Positions 34,001 through 44,878 of a DNA stretch of 64,000 nt are shown here, piece after piece. Origin of the DNA: Scleroderma bovista (Eukaryota > Basidiomycota > Agaricomycetes > Boletales > Sclerodermataceae); assembly GCA_037178675.1 (NCBI GenBank), contig JAYMGJ010000404.1, forward strand, positions 39,716-103,715. Reading direction: 5' to 3'. The translations under genes and the position numbers were made by a program. The notes beneath the pieces are model-generated. The model worked only from the letters and a program-made list of their open reading frames with translations. It made no database searches and was not told the origin of the DNA. Every line of letters begins with the position of its first letter. Position 1 is the stretch's first letter.

Positions 34001-34278
34001 GAATGTGTATTAATTACCAAGCGTTGTTTCTTGGAAGGCTGAACACTGGGAAGTATATTCGTCGTCGTCGAATCGCGATGACATCGCGACCACTTTAAAA
34101 GGGACAAAATACACGCTCTGAGAAGACAGATGAATGAACCCGTCGCAAATTGTGGCTTCGCCCGGTGGGCGCATTCACGTAGCAATGCCAGCGCAAGCAA
34201 AATGCGAACAGCTGGTTTAAAAGACGATAGAAGTTTGCGGAGAGTCCCCAAAATATGAGAAATATTTTGGGAGACCAT
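31005..34278 (-). CDS. WW-like, multi-pass membrane protein of mushroom-forming fungi
   Basis: No known function. Twelve exons (34278-33188, 33135-33063, 33012-32727, 32671-32647, 32540-32452, 32406-32323, 32271-32224, 32171-32151, 32100-31856, 31807-31625, 31566-31475, 31425-31005) give 885 residues. A hydrophobic N-terminus and a Ser/Pro-rich region precede a WW-like segment near residue 366 (TPPHGWTAHVHPEGALYYLHDET, given here as PPHGWTAHVHPEG); the second Trp is missing. Conserved blocks ADIEQFRR, LDLELDDVELVLEPR, LGDCKGVKALSHKR, NQYLNFHGQPCARL and GANVGFLAIQSVD follow, then about four transmembrane helices and a short tail. Intron 33013-33062 appears to be GC-AG. Introns 32272-32322 and 31808-31855 are in frame and stop-free. 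Phases of all exons agree. The N-terminal limit is the least certain part. Confidence 0.8.
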
Positions 34279-34978
34279 GAAGACGCCAGGGATGAAAGTC
34301 AGTTGAGGCCGAGTGGGGCAAAAAGGAATCGGCGGCTCAGAAATACATAGCGCAAACCACGTTTAACGAGCGAACAGCCTTCTTATCGCGTGTACCACGT
34401 ATGGGTGCTTTTGGATAGTGCACAACAGAAAGGTGACCACCGGTAAGGGCATCTGGAATAGAAACTTGTGGGAGAACGGAAAGGTTGATTACATATCAGG
34501 GTGCGATTCAGAGCGTCGAACAACCGTGGCAGAGCCGGAAAAGGTGATTCTGTGATAGAGTGTTATCAAAAATACCCAAACCCACTGGAAGAGTGGATAG
34601 GGGGCGATAGCACACTATAATCTTCCCTGAAATATACCTGCTTTTCCACCGCATCTTTGCTGGACGATCTCATATAAGAGATGACTACACGTATACCCTC
34701 GATCGCCGCATCCGAAAGCGAGGGCCAGTTCCCCAAGTATGCGATTCGAGCTGCGCGCACACCCCGTGGAATTTGGTGAAAGGTAATTGGCAGTAAGGCC
34801 GTGCAGGCCCTCGGAAGTCGAGCGCGGGCCAGAGTGCATCTCGATTGACGAGGCAGTGATGTCCTCGTTGCAAGCTAGCCCTTGTGAAGAAAGCTAGGTG
34901 CTACCGGTACGAAATCTCGTGGCATTGGCAAGGCCATCAACATGGCATATTGGAAATTGGTTGAGATTGTTGTCCTCG
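34279..34978. other. Divergent intergenic, promoters only
   Basis: 700 bp between two divergent starts. No coding feature is supported; it must hold both promoters. Confidence 0.5.
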
Positions 34979-35613
34979 ATGGAGGAGCGACTAAGAAAAG
35001 CTATATGTACTCGTGTTTTGCCCTGGGAAACACTCCTTGACTTCGCTCAAGCAAGGATGCCCAACCTGTTCACCGACTCGTCCGGCTACATTCGTACAGA
35101 TTATGGCCTACATCTTGATGAAGAAGAACCCAGGCCAAGGAGAAAACTGCCAATTCCAGACTTGCGCTTCGAGCAGACGTACTTGAGCCGTATACGGGGC
35201 TGTCTTCACATCGAACCACAAACCGCTCCCATCAGCGAGGACGGGGATTATGTCGCAGTCACTCACGTCGTGCCTCTGATCAACCCCTCGCAGCAAGTTA
35301 TCAGTATCGACTGGTGGAACGTTGCCTATATTACGTGGAGAGATCAGGTGATGATGCCTTTATTGCAGGGAATTCTTTGGTGGGTGGTGCTTGCAATCTG
35401 ATCTGGGGCTGCTTTGATCCGTCACGTTGCAGGGGCGTGGTTGGAACATATTACAAACCTTTCATCAGCCTAGCAAAAGAGAGCCTTCACTGCAAGTCAA
35501 CGGCCCCGGATGCCGTTGAGGGGGACGGTGTAAGCTGGCTCAGGAGGTGGGCCAGGAAGCTGGGATCCAGTAATGTTTCAGTAGGACCCTTGAACGTGCG
35601 AGGACGGCCGTAA
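34979..35613 (+). CDS. DUF1770-type fungal protein
   Basis: Conserved fungal protein of unknown function. Exons 34979-35379 and 35433-35613 give 193 residues. The start MEERLRKAI, the block DFAQARMPNLFTDSSG, LPIPDLRFEQTYLSRI and the segment WRDQVMMPLLQGILWGVVGTYYKPF (restored by the 53-nt intron; quoted here as QVMMPLLQG and GVVGTYY) are those I associate with DUF1770. A Met 81 nt upstream (34898) is in frame but the family starts near MEER. The region around the splice could be a membrane-associated helix. Confidence 0.7.
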
Positions 35614-36122
35614 AGCAATCTTCATAGGCTGTTGAGCCTTCTTCTGTTTCTTGTGCATTGATCACAAACGGACTATTACTCGGCGTCCTGTAGTGAACGA
35701 TCCTGATCATGATGTGGGAGGTAAGTTACATACGTGACCGTTTGCAACTGCGGAGCGGCGTTTGCAAAGGTAGATCGCTCAGCAACTTGTAGCATGGATT
35801 CACAGAGTATATACGGTGAGCAGTAAACCCGTGGGTATACGGTGGTATAATGGGGATGGTGATATTACAGCGAATAAATTCAATGTTCAGGCTCGAACGT
35901 GAGCGAAGATAACCAGTGGCGCCGATGCTAGTGTAGTGTCCGGTCAAGATAAGTAGGAAATCGGTATCCATGAATATTGCTCAGAGGTCAACAAGTTCAT
36001 TGAGATCCTTTTCCGACAAAATACATAAGTAACGACCTTATGGGACTGAATAGAACTCACTAGCTTAAAGTGACTGGAGTACTGGTGAAAGGCATTGATA
36101 TCAGCACGTAGTCTGTTAGAGG
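35614..36122. other. Convergent intergenic
   Basis: About 0.5 kb between the DUF1770 stop and the metacaspase stop; no gene seen. A short alternative 3' exon of the metacaspase could reach to about 36060. Confidence 0.4.
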
Positions 36123-37999
36123 TTACAAAAGGTGACGTACACCTGGTATTTGAGAATGATCATAGCAGGGAGCGGCGCGCTTCAGACGCCGTGAACGAGG
36201 CATATCTATTACTTTATCAACCATCACTCCTTCCTTCCGGTGTGTTTGGGGACGACGACGCTTTGTAGACCCATCAGAAGCATTGCGCGTCGGAGAAAGT
36301 GACGCAGTCCTGTTCCTGTTCCTTCGCAACATCTCGTTGACCTTCATCCTACGTTGTGATGTTGGTATGACGAGATGAAAGTACAAGCAACGGGTAGAAT
36401 TCTGTACCTTACGTGTTCCAGTAACTGGCCCAGTGTAGCATCGGGTTTATCTCCTTCAAAAAACGTCAAAAATATCAAGAGCGTGCAGAATGAGGGTTCT
36501 TACTTAAGTATGCTATAAAGAACTGAGAGCGACTTTCAGTCCCAGCTCATAAGATTCTACGGATGGCCACACCTTTGTCAGTGACTCATTGCTTTCTGCA
36601 TCGTCATATGCCCGTTCGTTGTCTCTGCATGCAGACAAGGAAACCTGCTTGACTTTAGCATCTGTGGATGGAATAGCAGAAATAGTACCCACAATATGTG
36701 CAACTCCTTCGCGTAAATTCGCTTCAGGGAGCGGACATAGCCCGTCACACTTAAAAATAGGTTCAGGGGAAAGAAACCGCTGTGCGTCAAGAACAACAGA
36801 TCGGGGACGATCAAGTAGATCCCGTGGAAGGGGAAGGGAATTTCGTCTAGTCGATCTACGTCGTGAACTGGGGCAGAATGAGCGGTAACTCGCTCTGTCT
36901 GTAAGAATTGTCGGTGTACTGACACCACATGTAGGTCAATGGGGTCTTACCAGTTATTTTGGGACACTGCGCGAAGGGGGATTTGAGAAAAAAACTGACA
37001 CAATACAATCACTCGTCACAGACCTCGGCTTGGTAGACAGTTGGATGAACTTCGACGTTTTTTACACGGTGGTTCATTACAGTTGTAGTGAGCCAAGTCT
37101 TTGCGAAGTTAAGTTTTGGAGACGCAAGTGAACGATACGGAGGAAGCGTACCGAGAATAGTTCTAGAGTGACATGCGTCCCACAATGCCTGCTCCCATAA
37201 TTCAGGATTTCATAAATGTGCATTTGGTGAATTCACTGACAAATAACTTGCATTCCTTATTCAATTCCTTCACTAGATACTTGTGCAAGCACTGAAAAAC
37301 GGAGTTATCGAGATGTGTCAAACGTGTTGATGTAGCTTGTAGCTCACGTTGTCAGGGATGCGCAGGCCACTGCAGCTCAGAATACCTGCGTGTATGCATG
37401 AGAGGTGTCATGCCACGGAAAGTCAAAAGAAAGCTCCCTACATTCCTCGTACCCATCGCTTTCAGTGCCATGGATGCATGGAACTTGGGTTCCATGACCA
37501 GAAACTGGACGGCGCAGATGATAAGACTCGGAGATCAAAGATGGATGTTTCCTACACCTACAATAAACGAAGAGGTGGTCGCCAGGAAACGAATCCCTCA
37601 CAAATTTCTGGATTTGAGCGCGCTAGATGTAGTACATCCGATCAGGGTTGATCGAGCCTGATCATAAACGGAAACTCACTATGTTGTCCCTTTTTGGCCA
37701 CAAACATTCGTCTACTCGCTCGTCCTTCATCATAACGACGATGTGTTCGTCCAGGTAGTCACGTTCTAGTCACTGTTAGAACATTGTGTCTCGGATACCT
37801 GGTGCTATAGTGTTATACCCATGAGTAGCTTCCTGATCGCCCATGTATCCTCTTTCGCTTGGACAAGATACGCATATTTGGGATCCTCTACCTCTCCAAC
37901 TGAAATGAGCAGTGCTCTCTTTCTTCGGGTGTTATGTGTGTGGACCAAGTTGTCTTGAGTCACAACATTGCATACCGGTGAAGGGGGGGCAAGACACAT
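36123..37999 (-). CDS. Metacaspase (peptidase family C14-like)
   Basis: Cysteine protease of the caspase-like fold, in fungi linked to protein quality control and stress-related cell death. Twelve exons (37999-37819, 37765-37680, 37622-37562, 37504-37442, 37385-37348, 37291-37241, 37188-37152, 37098-37024, 36898-36573, 36522-36504, 36453-36408, 36348-36123) give 402 residues. RRKRALLISVGEVED opens the p20-like domain; IVVMMKDE and LWPKRDNI follow. The catalytic pair is His113 in FVYFSGHGTQVP and Cys166 in LWDACHSRTILDL; fungal enzymes usually read DSCHSG. GTESDGYEEC and, near the C-terminus, VSLSACRDNERAYDD also fit. Both catalytic residues lie in exons under 65 nt, so the gene is invisible as a long frame. 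The first exon and the last exon are the least certain. Confidence 0.8.
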
Positions 38000-38519
38000 T
38001 GATCGAGTCGCTTGTGATCTCCAAGAGTAGGAAGCTACTAATGGGGGAGAGTGGGTGTGAGTCACCGCAGTGATACCCTTAAATATGTGTCGCGAGGTCG
38101 TCGGATGAGGCTGTTGTGAGGTACGCTATGCACCAGCACTTGTGACTTCCCGACGTGTCCAACCCGACCTATAAATGCGGTTCACATTATTGAAATCAAG
38201 ATATTTTTCCACAGGACTAACACAGCTGCCAATGGCACATACAGCATGGCATGTACAAGGGCGTACGTTAGTATGGACCAAGCTAATAGCCTCCTGACCA
38301 ACTGATTGACAGAAAACAACTTGCAATGCATCGCTTTCATTGTTCGCCACCACCAAAACGGCGGCAAAGCATATGGAGACAGCAGCCAAAAAGGTGACAC
38401 GTGCTTATCAAAAGCAGGTTTAGTATCGTAAGCCACAGCAAAGGTGTCATAGACTTCCGTAAGATGGTGCAAAGATGTCCCAAAATCAAGTCTGTTTGTC
38501 CCATCTAAATTATCAATAG
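38000..38519. other. Intergenic upstream of the metacaspase gene
   Basis: About 0.5 kb between the LRR gene stop and the metacaspase start on the same strand. Frames here lack recognisable motifs. Confidence 0.4.
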
Positions 38520-39954
38520 TCAACAATCGCCCTCCCAAGCATCACAGGCAACTTGAGTTAACCATATATCTTTCCTTTCTCTCTTCCATCGACGTAGGCA
38601 GAGGCAAATCGGCCGATAAGCGGAGGCGCATTGACACACCCACCATTCTGGGGGTTTCCAGCTCCCCTGGAGTGGCTGTCGTTTGTTCCTGCCCCGCATC
38701 ATGATATTCAAGTGTTTGGAACGAGTGCGCTGTACGACTGGTCCTGTACTGAGCGCTGGTAAAGTGGTAACATCTGCAGCATAATAAACAATGCGCATGC
38801 GTTGCCGATGAGACAAAGCCGGTGCAATAAACGCAATCACCGCGAGTTGCAATTCAGTGGGTAACTTGAAGAACAGTGGTGGCTCCAGATAGTATGAGTT
38901 TCTGCTACGAGAGGATATCGAAGCGAAAGAGAGTGATGTGCCTGAATGTTGCTGGGTACCCGAACGCAGGTAGAGGGCACGACAGCAACGCAGAAGTGTA
39001 AGGGCCTCCGCTCGCACGTCTGCTTTGTGAACCAAGTTCCGATGAGTGGCGCTTGAAAGAATACGCCAGCTTTCTTGCCAAGCAATGGCCCTGTCTTCCG
39101 CATCTCCATCATCTTCGTCCATGTGCAGATCATCGACGTTCACCTTGCCAAGGGTATAGTTGAATTGATCGATGGCGTTGATAATCATACGTGCACCAGG
39201 TAGGGTCAAGCTATTCGCGTTACACTGCAGACGGTCAAGACGGCACAGAGGTGACTTGACGTAGTCGACAATGATGGGGACGACAGCTCGAGTCATGTCG
39301 ATAGCCGACATGTCTAGTTGTCGCAGGTATGGGGTCGCGAGCCTAGGAAGGAATGCCTGCACAAACGGATCAGATAAAGAGCTGCTGTGGAGCAGCTGCA
39401 AAGTACACAGGCGGGATGAATTGAGGGCTGTGACGAAGTCAGCGATGACATCTGGGTCCCTGGTCAGAGGGTTCTAGAAAAAGTGGCCTTTTGAGATGAG
39501 CTGCAAGCATGTGAAACATAATACTTACTCCTGACAGACACAGCTCTCTGAGCACAGTGTTGTTTCTTAAGAATTTCGCCACAGCAAGAAGGCCGCGAGG
39601 TCCGATGTCATTTTGGGTAAGGAACAATTCGGTGAGGCTTTCCCGACACTCGCGACCAGCTGGAGAATCGAGGAATTCGAACAACCGAAGGCATCCTGTG
39701 TCGCCTAAACAGCTACTGCCGAGATACAATCTGTGGACGATCCCACGACGTCGGATAGTCCGAATGATTGCATTTACACCTTATAAGGTTTGTTTAGACC
39801 GGGTCAAACGCAGATAATCAAAAATCACACTTAGGGTGGATGCCAAGCGGGTGCTGATACTACGTATCCCGCGGTTGACAGTGGTAGACGACACCGTCGC
39901 GGGATCCTCGTCATATTTATGGCGGGATCTTGGGGAAAAGAACCTAATACGCAT
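38520..39954 (-). CDS. Leucine-rich-repeat (RNI-like) protein
   Basis: Protein of unknown role with ribonuclease-inhibitor-type repeats. Exons 39954-39831, 39779-39529 and 39473-38520 give 442 residues. From about residue 55 the LRR pattern is clear: RLYLGSSCLGDTGCLRLFEFL, ESLTELFLTQNDIGPRGLLAVAKFL, TVLRELCLSGNPL (parts of three repeats), then CTLQLLHSSSLSD and YLRQLDMSAIDM. A C-terminal block FKLPTELQLAVIAFIAPALSHRQRM resembles the F-box-like ending common in related mushroom proteins (quoted in part: LPTELQLAV). The first exon was found by following the frame back through a 51-nt intron to MRIRFFSPRSRHK. The exact C-terminus is the simple end of the frame. Confidence 0.75.
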
Positions 39955-40159
39955 AGCGCAGATGCGCAGAAGCGGGGAGAAGGGAACAAGCCCGCTCCAT
40001 TGTCAGCCATGGGGATTTATATGAATGCCAAAGGGTCAGGGAGACTGCAGGGGTGAGGGCAAGTGGCTCAGAAAGCACTGCCTAGTACAACATGGGTGAT
40101 ATATGAGTTGCCAATTATGTAAATGGCCTCGATTATGGCATAGTGCGTAGATGAGCGTC

Positions 40160-40232
40160 TCCCGTTTAGCTCAGTTGGTAGAGCGCGTCACTAGTAATGA
40201 CGAGGTCAGTCGTTCAAGTCGGCTAATGGGAA
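40160..40232 (+). tRNA. tRNA-Thr(AGU)
   Basis: Full cloverleaf by eye: acceptor TCCCGTT pairs with AATGGGA (one G-U pair), D stem GCTC/GAGC, anticodon stem CGTCA/TGACG with loop CTAGTAA (anticodon AGT, positions 40193-40195), T stem AGTCG/CGGCT with loop TTCAAGT, discriminator A. Box A (TAGCTCAGTTGG) and box B (GTTCAAGTC) are good. No intron. Reads ACU and, after A-to-I editing at position 34, ACC. Confidence 0.92.
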
Positions 40233-40237
40233 TTTCC

Positions 40238-40242
40238 TTTTT
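40238..40242 (+). terminator. Pol III terminator of tRNA-Thr
   Basis: Run of five T six bases after the tRNA, the usual RNA polymerase III stop. Confidence 0.6.
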
Positions 40243-41530
40243 CATCGAATTTCGCTGCAGACAACACCTTGGCGAATTGAAGTGGACCACACAGGACGCT
40301 TTTGGGGACTACAGATGCGGCTAACTTCGCAGTCCTTGAAGCAACACAACAGCGCTGCCTGTTTTTGGCTGATACACTTTCGGTACGTTTTTGATGACCT
40401 GCATGGTTACCAAACTTCCATCACTTGTCTTCTGTGTGCATGAAGAGCATTTACCGTTGATGGGGAAAATGGTAGAACCGTTCTGTCAACCCTGGAATGA
40501 CCACTTCTGCCTCTTCGAATGAGAGAAGAACCAACAATAACTTTTTCAAGATTGCCTCAGGAGTAATCAACGGACCCGAGCGGGCACACCAAATGGCTCC
40601 TTGGTCTTCTTACTTCGGTATCCAGGTTCGATTTCCCGGATCTTGCCTCAGATCACGGCCAAGGATAGAGGGACTAGGAACAAGGCGGCTGCCGTTCGCA
40701 AGCTATAGCGGGCCGAGTCTTCTCCACTCCAGCAAGTGCTTTCGGCGGACTACTGGCATCGATGGCATTGCCAATCCGGACGTGGAAGCAATAGTAGGTA
40801 TGTATGCACTAGGATAGACCCTTGATTGCTATTTTATGCACTACTTTGGAATTTTCCTGCATGTCACCAGGACTGTGGCAGGGACCATCAATTGGGTTGG
40901 CTTATCTTTTGGCTCGTTCGAGTATTTCAATTTCTCCACCTACCGTTGACTATTGTTCTCGCAAAAATGGGATGCCTGCACAAATGATTGTCCAATGTTA
41001 TTCAACGGCATCCGCAATAACGCCGGTAGGCGCTTGTTGGCAGGGAGATTTGAGACCCGAAACAAATCCCTCGAGAAGACGCAGGCAAAGGAAGGATCTC
41101 TAATCGTTGGTGCGGAGCTCCTGATGTGCTTGGCCGGGGGATAGTCACGGGATATTTACTCCAACGCTGGCCATGCATTAATCAAGGGCGCTTAGAGAAT
41201 TCACGGAGCTTTAGAGTTTATTTCATTGATCTTGGAAAGAGAGTTCCTGGAATGTTCCCAAGAACACTGTGGCTAGTGTGGCGAGACCCATTGCGCCGCA
41301 CTGTGGAGGTGGTAGAACGTTTAGTCGTTCCACTGTCCACCACAGGGTTCTGTGGCGAAGCAGCGGTGCACAGCCGGGTTCCAAAAAGGGATTCGTGGAC
41401 AGTCAACAGACTTTTGTTTGTGGATGCTTATCCACGGTGCCGTAAAGGATTACAAGCAGCATAAGAGCCTCGGGCACGACTCCACTGTGCTTTTCTTTGT
41501 CACGATCCCCCACCTTGCACCGTCCACAAT
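40243..41530. other. 1.3-kb intergenic, nothing recognised
   Basis: Short, interrupted frames on both strands without family motifs. A box-B-like GGTTCGATTTC near 40625 has no partner arms and was not called. Confidence 0.45.
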
Positions 41531-42289
41531 ATGTCTCTGGTAATGACGCCTAACTATTCCCTCGCTCACCACCCCTTCAAACGGCGCCGGCGCACCGCTA
41601 CGTCGGTCCTCGCGGGCGATTTCGATCTGCGCCCTGCGCGGGACGTCCTCACGAGCCTGCTCAATGGCGTCGGACCCTACAAGGAAGTAGAGAAGGACGA
41701 TGAACTGCGCAGGAGCAGGAAGAGAGAGAAGGAGAAGGAGAGAAGGGAACGAGAGAAAGAGAGAAAGCGACCCAGTACATCTGCCAACGCAGTGGAGAAA
41801 CCACCCAGTGTCGACCCGGCCACCCAGCCTAACCCCGTACCCCCAACACATTACCAGAGCATCAGCGTACCGCCCGTTCACTCCTCGTCCTTCTGGCGCG
41901 CTTCCGCCACCAGCCATCGTCCCACCATTAATATTGCCACCATGCAACGATCCGTGTCGGTCACACCACCGCCCATGGCATCATCGCCGCAGTCAACACC
42001 AGGTCCATCCACCTCGTCCATCACATCTCGCACATCCTCTAAGCGACCACGGACGCCTCATGATGATGGGTTTGATGAAGAACCTACCGTCGCCACTTCT
42101 CCGCTGACACAGCCTTCGCGAAAGAAGAGAGTTGCGGTGAAGAAAGGGTGGAAAGGATGGGTAGAGGGCTCGCCTCCCCCGTCAGAGAAGCTGATCAACT
42201 TAGATGCCGTTCCAGTTTTACAAGAAAGGCGCACCCGTAGCGGGAAGAGCTTTGATGCCATCGGCGTAGGTAAAGAGACTTGGGTTTGA
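41531..42289 (+). CDS. Basic, probably nuclear protein, uncharacterised
   Basis: Not recognised. One exon of 252 residues. It starts with a Lys/Arg cluster (HPFKRRRRTAT), then DFDLRPARDVLTSLLNGV, a long charged helix rich in Arg, Lys and Glu (about residues 57-80), a Pro/Ser/Thr-rich middle with SKRPRTP, and a compact end with SRKKRVAVKKGWKGWVEG and PVLQERRTRSGKSFDAIG. The several basic clusters suggest nuclear import. The ordered C-terminal 60 residues look conserved and are probably the functional part; the frame and codon use are those of a real gene. No partner or pathway can be inferred from its neighbours. Confidence 0.65.
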   Translation: MSLVMTPNYSLAHHPFKRRRRTATSVLAGDFDLRPARDVLTSLLNGVGPYKEVEKDDELRRSRKREKEKERREREKERKRPSTSANAVEKPPSVDPATQPNPVPPTHYQSISVPPVHSSSFWRASATSHRPTINIATMQRSVSVTPPPMASSPQSTPGPSTSSITSRTSSKRPRTPHDDGFDEEPTVATSPLTQPSRKKRVAVKKGWKGWVEGSPPPSEKLINLDAVPVLQERRTRSGKSFDAIGVGKETWV

Positions 42290-43040
42290 GTCGTAAGTGT
42301 CTATCACCGGAAAATCTATCCGTCAGAAAAATTTGAACAATGTCTCCTAGTCTGAACATTTGTCATTTGGACTTGCCTGCGTCGATCTTTCACTATCCCC
42401 ACACCTTGTCAAGTACAAAATATATCGTAAGCTGCAACACAGCTGTGCTCGCTACTCAACTATCATATTACTCCACACATAAGGATCAATTATACCACTC
42501 ATCCCCTTGGCCAGTCCGTCCACCCTCCACTGCCATCTCATGTCCCGTTTTTGTTCTGTCTGTTTTGTCGATGTTGTTCTATTACTTATCCATTTTTGTT
42601 GTCACAAGTATACTCGGAGACCTCAGCATTTCAGAATAGATAAACTATCTCGTTAGGCTCGCATGCATAAGTATTCCTGAGCCATTCGTGATTTGTCGGT
42701 TCTTGTGGAGCCTGTCTGTAGCTTGCAATCAGACCTTCGGCAAATGCTCGTTTGCAAAATAAGACTTGAATAAGACCGTTATTATTTTCATTTACTTACA
42801 TAATAGTATCATCCTGTACAGTCGCCGTGCATTCACAATCACCACTTGCCAGTGACTCCCGCATTTGTCAGTCCTTTTCGGTGATTGTCAATCTGGAACC
42901 GCACCCGTTTTCTTGGAAAAAGTGAATCAACCAACCGCCTTTGTGTCTTTTCTTGGAACTAACGTCAGCTTTGGCAAAGTTCTTACGCCCCGTAGTAGCT
43001 TTAGCCTCAGATCACCCCTTGTTTCACCTCAATCACCACC
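42290..43040. other. Intergenic, nothing recognised
   Basis: AT-rich 0.75 kb between two genes on the same strand. Contains the MTG1 promoter; no further feature seen. Confidence 0.5.
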
Positions 43041-44878
43041 ATGATTCCATCCCTGCCACTCCCTCTGCTTCCCTGTCCTCCATCATGGTTTCCTGGTCAT
43101 ATGAATCGATTTACCAAACAGCTACCAGCACTACTGTCACGAACGGATATCGTCCTCGAACTCAGAGACTCTAGACTTCCACTTACGAGCATTAATCACA
43201 ATTTCGAAGGTGAGCAGAAATTATCATTTGAATTTGAAGCAGTAGTAGGAGGGTTTCTCCCCCTCCCTATTTCTTCCTAGATTTTTTCACCCGATGAGAA
43301 TCATGACAGGTGATCAGTGTCCTCTCACGCCATGGTACTCCATTCAAAAGCGTGGTAAAGAAATGTCTTAGTAGCTTCCTTTCTGTGCGATCAATACACT
43401 TTAGGAAGTTTCATTGCGCCCTTACCGTCCCCTTGGCTCCCAATCAGGTCTAATTCTTTCTCTGCAGGGGCGATAAGGAAATGGAGAGCGGAGAGGGGCA
43501 AACAGTCTAGCTTGTTACAGTCCCCGTCCCACGATACTACGGGGCCGTCTGGGCACGGTGGCTTTACATGTGAGCGTATAGTCGTCCTGAATAAGCGTGA
43601 CTTGGTTCCCGAGTGGGGAATGGAGGTACGTGTGGCCTGTCCCGCGAATAACACCATCCTAAGAAGGGGGAAAGCCATTCCGAAGAGCCATTGCAGCCCG
43701 TTTCCCCGAACAAATTATTCATTTTGCGTCTTGCAATCGGCATGAGGACATCAAATCTCTCAGCAAGTTGCTCGTAAGTATGTTACATTTTCTTCAACCG
43801 CATTTCGCGTCGTTGTATAACTTGATCAAATAAAATTTGTTGTTCTCGTTTTCTAGGTATAGCCAAAAGAAATCCACATACCACTGAAACGAATGTTTTG
43901 GTGGTCGGTATGCCCAATGTTGGCAAGTCCACACTCTTGAACTCACTCCGAAATTTTGGCATTTCCGGCCGTACGTGCGATCCACACCTTTGGTTGCTAT
44001 GGTTTATAGCAGTATTTTTGTCCAGCGACACCAAAAGCTTTGCAGACTTCTGCACAGCCGGGACACACCCGCGCTTTGTCAAATCGTTTGAAGCTATCTC
44101 AAGATCCACTTGTCTACTCATATGATACCCCTGGAGTGATGCTCCCCTTCCTTGGGAGAGGCGATGAAGGCGCAGAACGAGGCGTGAAACTCGCTTTAAT
44201 AGGTAGGTCTTGATATCCGTGGCATATGTTTACATCAGACACCTCTTGCCAGCTGGTATCAAAGAAGGTCTATATGATGTACAGGCCCTTGTCGCCTACC
44301 TAATGTATAGGATGAACATTCTTGACCCAGTCTGTAGGTTCTTACGGTTGCTTCTTCCACTGACGTGCTGTAACGCTGACGCTAATATTTTACTTTCGTT
44401 AGCTCCGGCATACCTCAATGTCCTTCCGCCATGTACACCGCCAACCTCGGATACCGACGCTTTTCTGGAACAGCTTGCCCGCAAATTGGGTATGCTTGTT
44501 CGAGGGGGCGGGTGCAATACTGAGCGGGCTTCGAAATGGTTTGTGGAATGGTGGAGAAGGGAAGGTGGCCTCATTTCGGCCGCGGCACCACGCCCTTTCC
44601 CTTCCTCTACTCCGAGTGACGGTTTGTCTACCCGTCGTGGGTGGGGATTCGATCTGGAATGGTCGATGGAAAGTCACGGGGCTGTGCCCTCTCACCTGGA
44701 GTCGTTCGTGGAGCAAAAAATGGGCGAGTGCATTGACGAGTACATGAAGCGTACAGCGGACTACGAACGCCTCGGTGGGACGATTAGCCAGACCCAGTTG
44801 AAGAAACGTACTTGGGAAGAGAAGTTGGCCCAGCGAGCTGCCAAGTCCAAGGCCAAAGCTATTGCACGGAGAAGGTAG
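43041..44878 (+). CDS. MTG1: Mitochondrial ribosome-associated GTPase Mtg1
   Basis: Circularly permuted GTPase (YlqF/RbgA family) needed for assembly of the mitochondrial large ribosomal subunit. Seven exons (43041-43209, 43468-43625, 43675-43777, 43857-43970, 44026-44202, 44253-44333, 44403-44878) give 425 residues. SWFPGHMNRFTKQLP and VLELRDSRLPL mark the N-terminus. The permuted order is clear: G4 NKRD at 98-101, then G1 GMPNVGKST at 161-169, then G3 DTPG at 215-218 followed by VMLPFLGRG. A basic helical C-terminus follows (LAQRAAKSKAKAIARRR). The first intron is long for this window (258 nt). An exported mitochondrial presequence is not obvious in the short N-terminus. Confidence 0.9.

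Noticed and set aside
38126..38538. Minus-strand hydrophobic frames between the LRR and metacaspase genes
   Set aside because: No family pattern, and they lie across the LRR stop and the metacaspase promoter; probably chance.
40570..40650. Second tRNA near a GGTTCGATTTC box-B-like sequence
   Set aside because: The T arm does not pair and no acceptor, D or anticodon stem can be formed.
41450..41947. 165-codon minus-strand frame
   Set aside because: Antisense to the basic nuclear protein; low-complexity Ser/Leu run arises from the Arg/Lys/Glu codons on the other strand.
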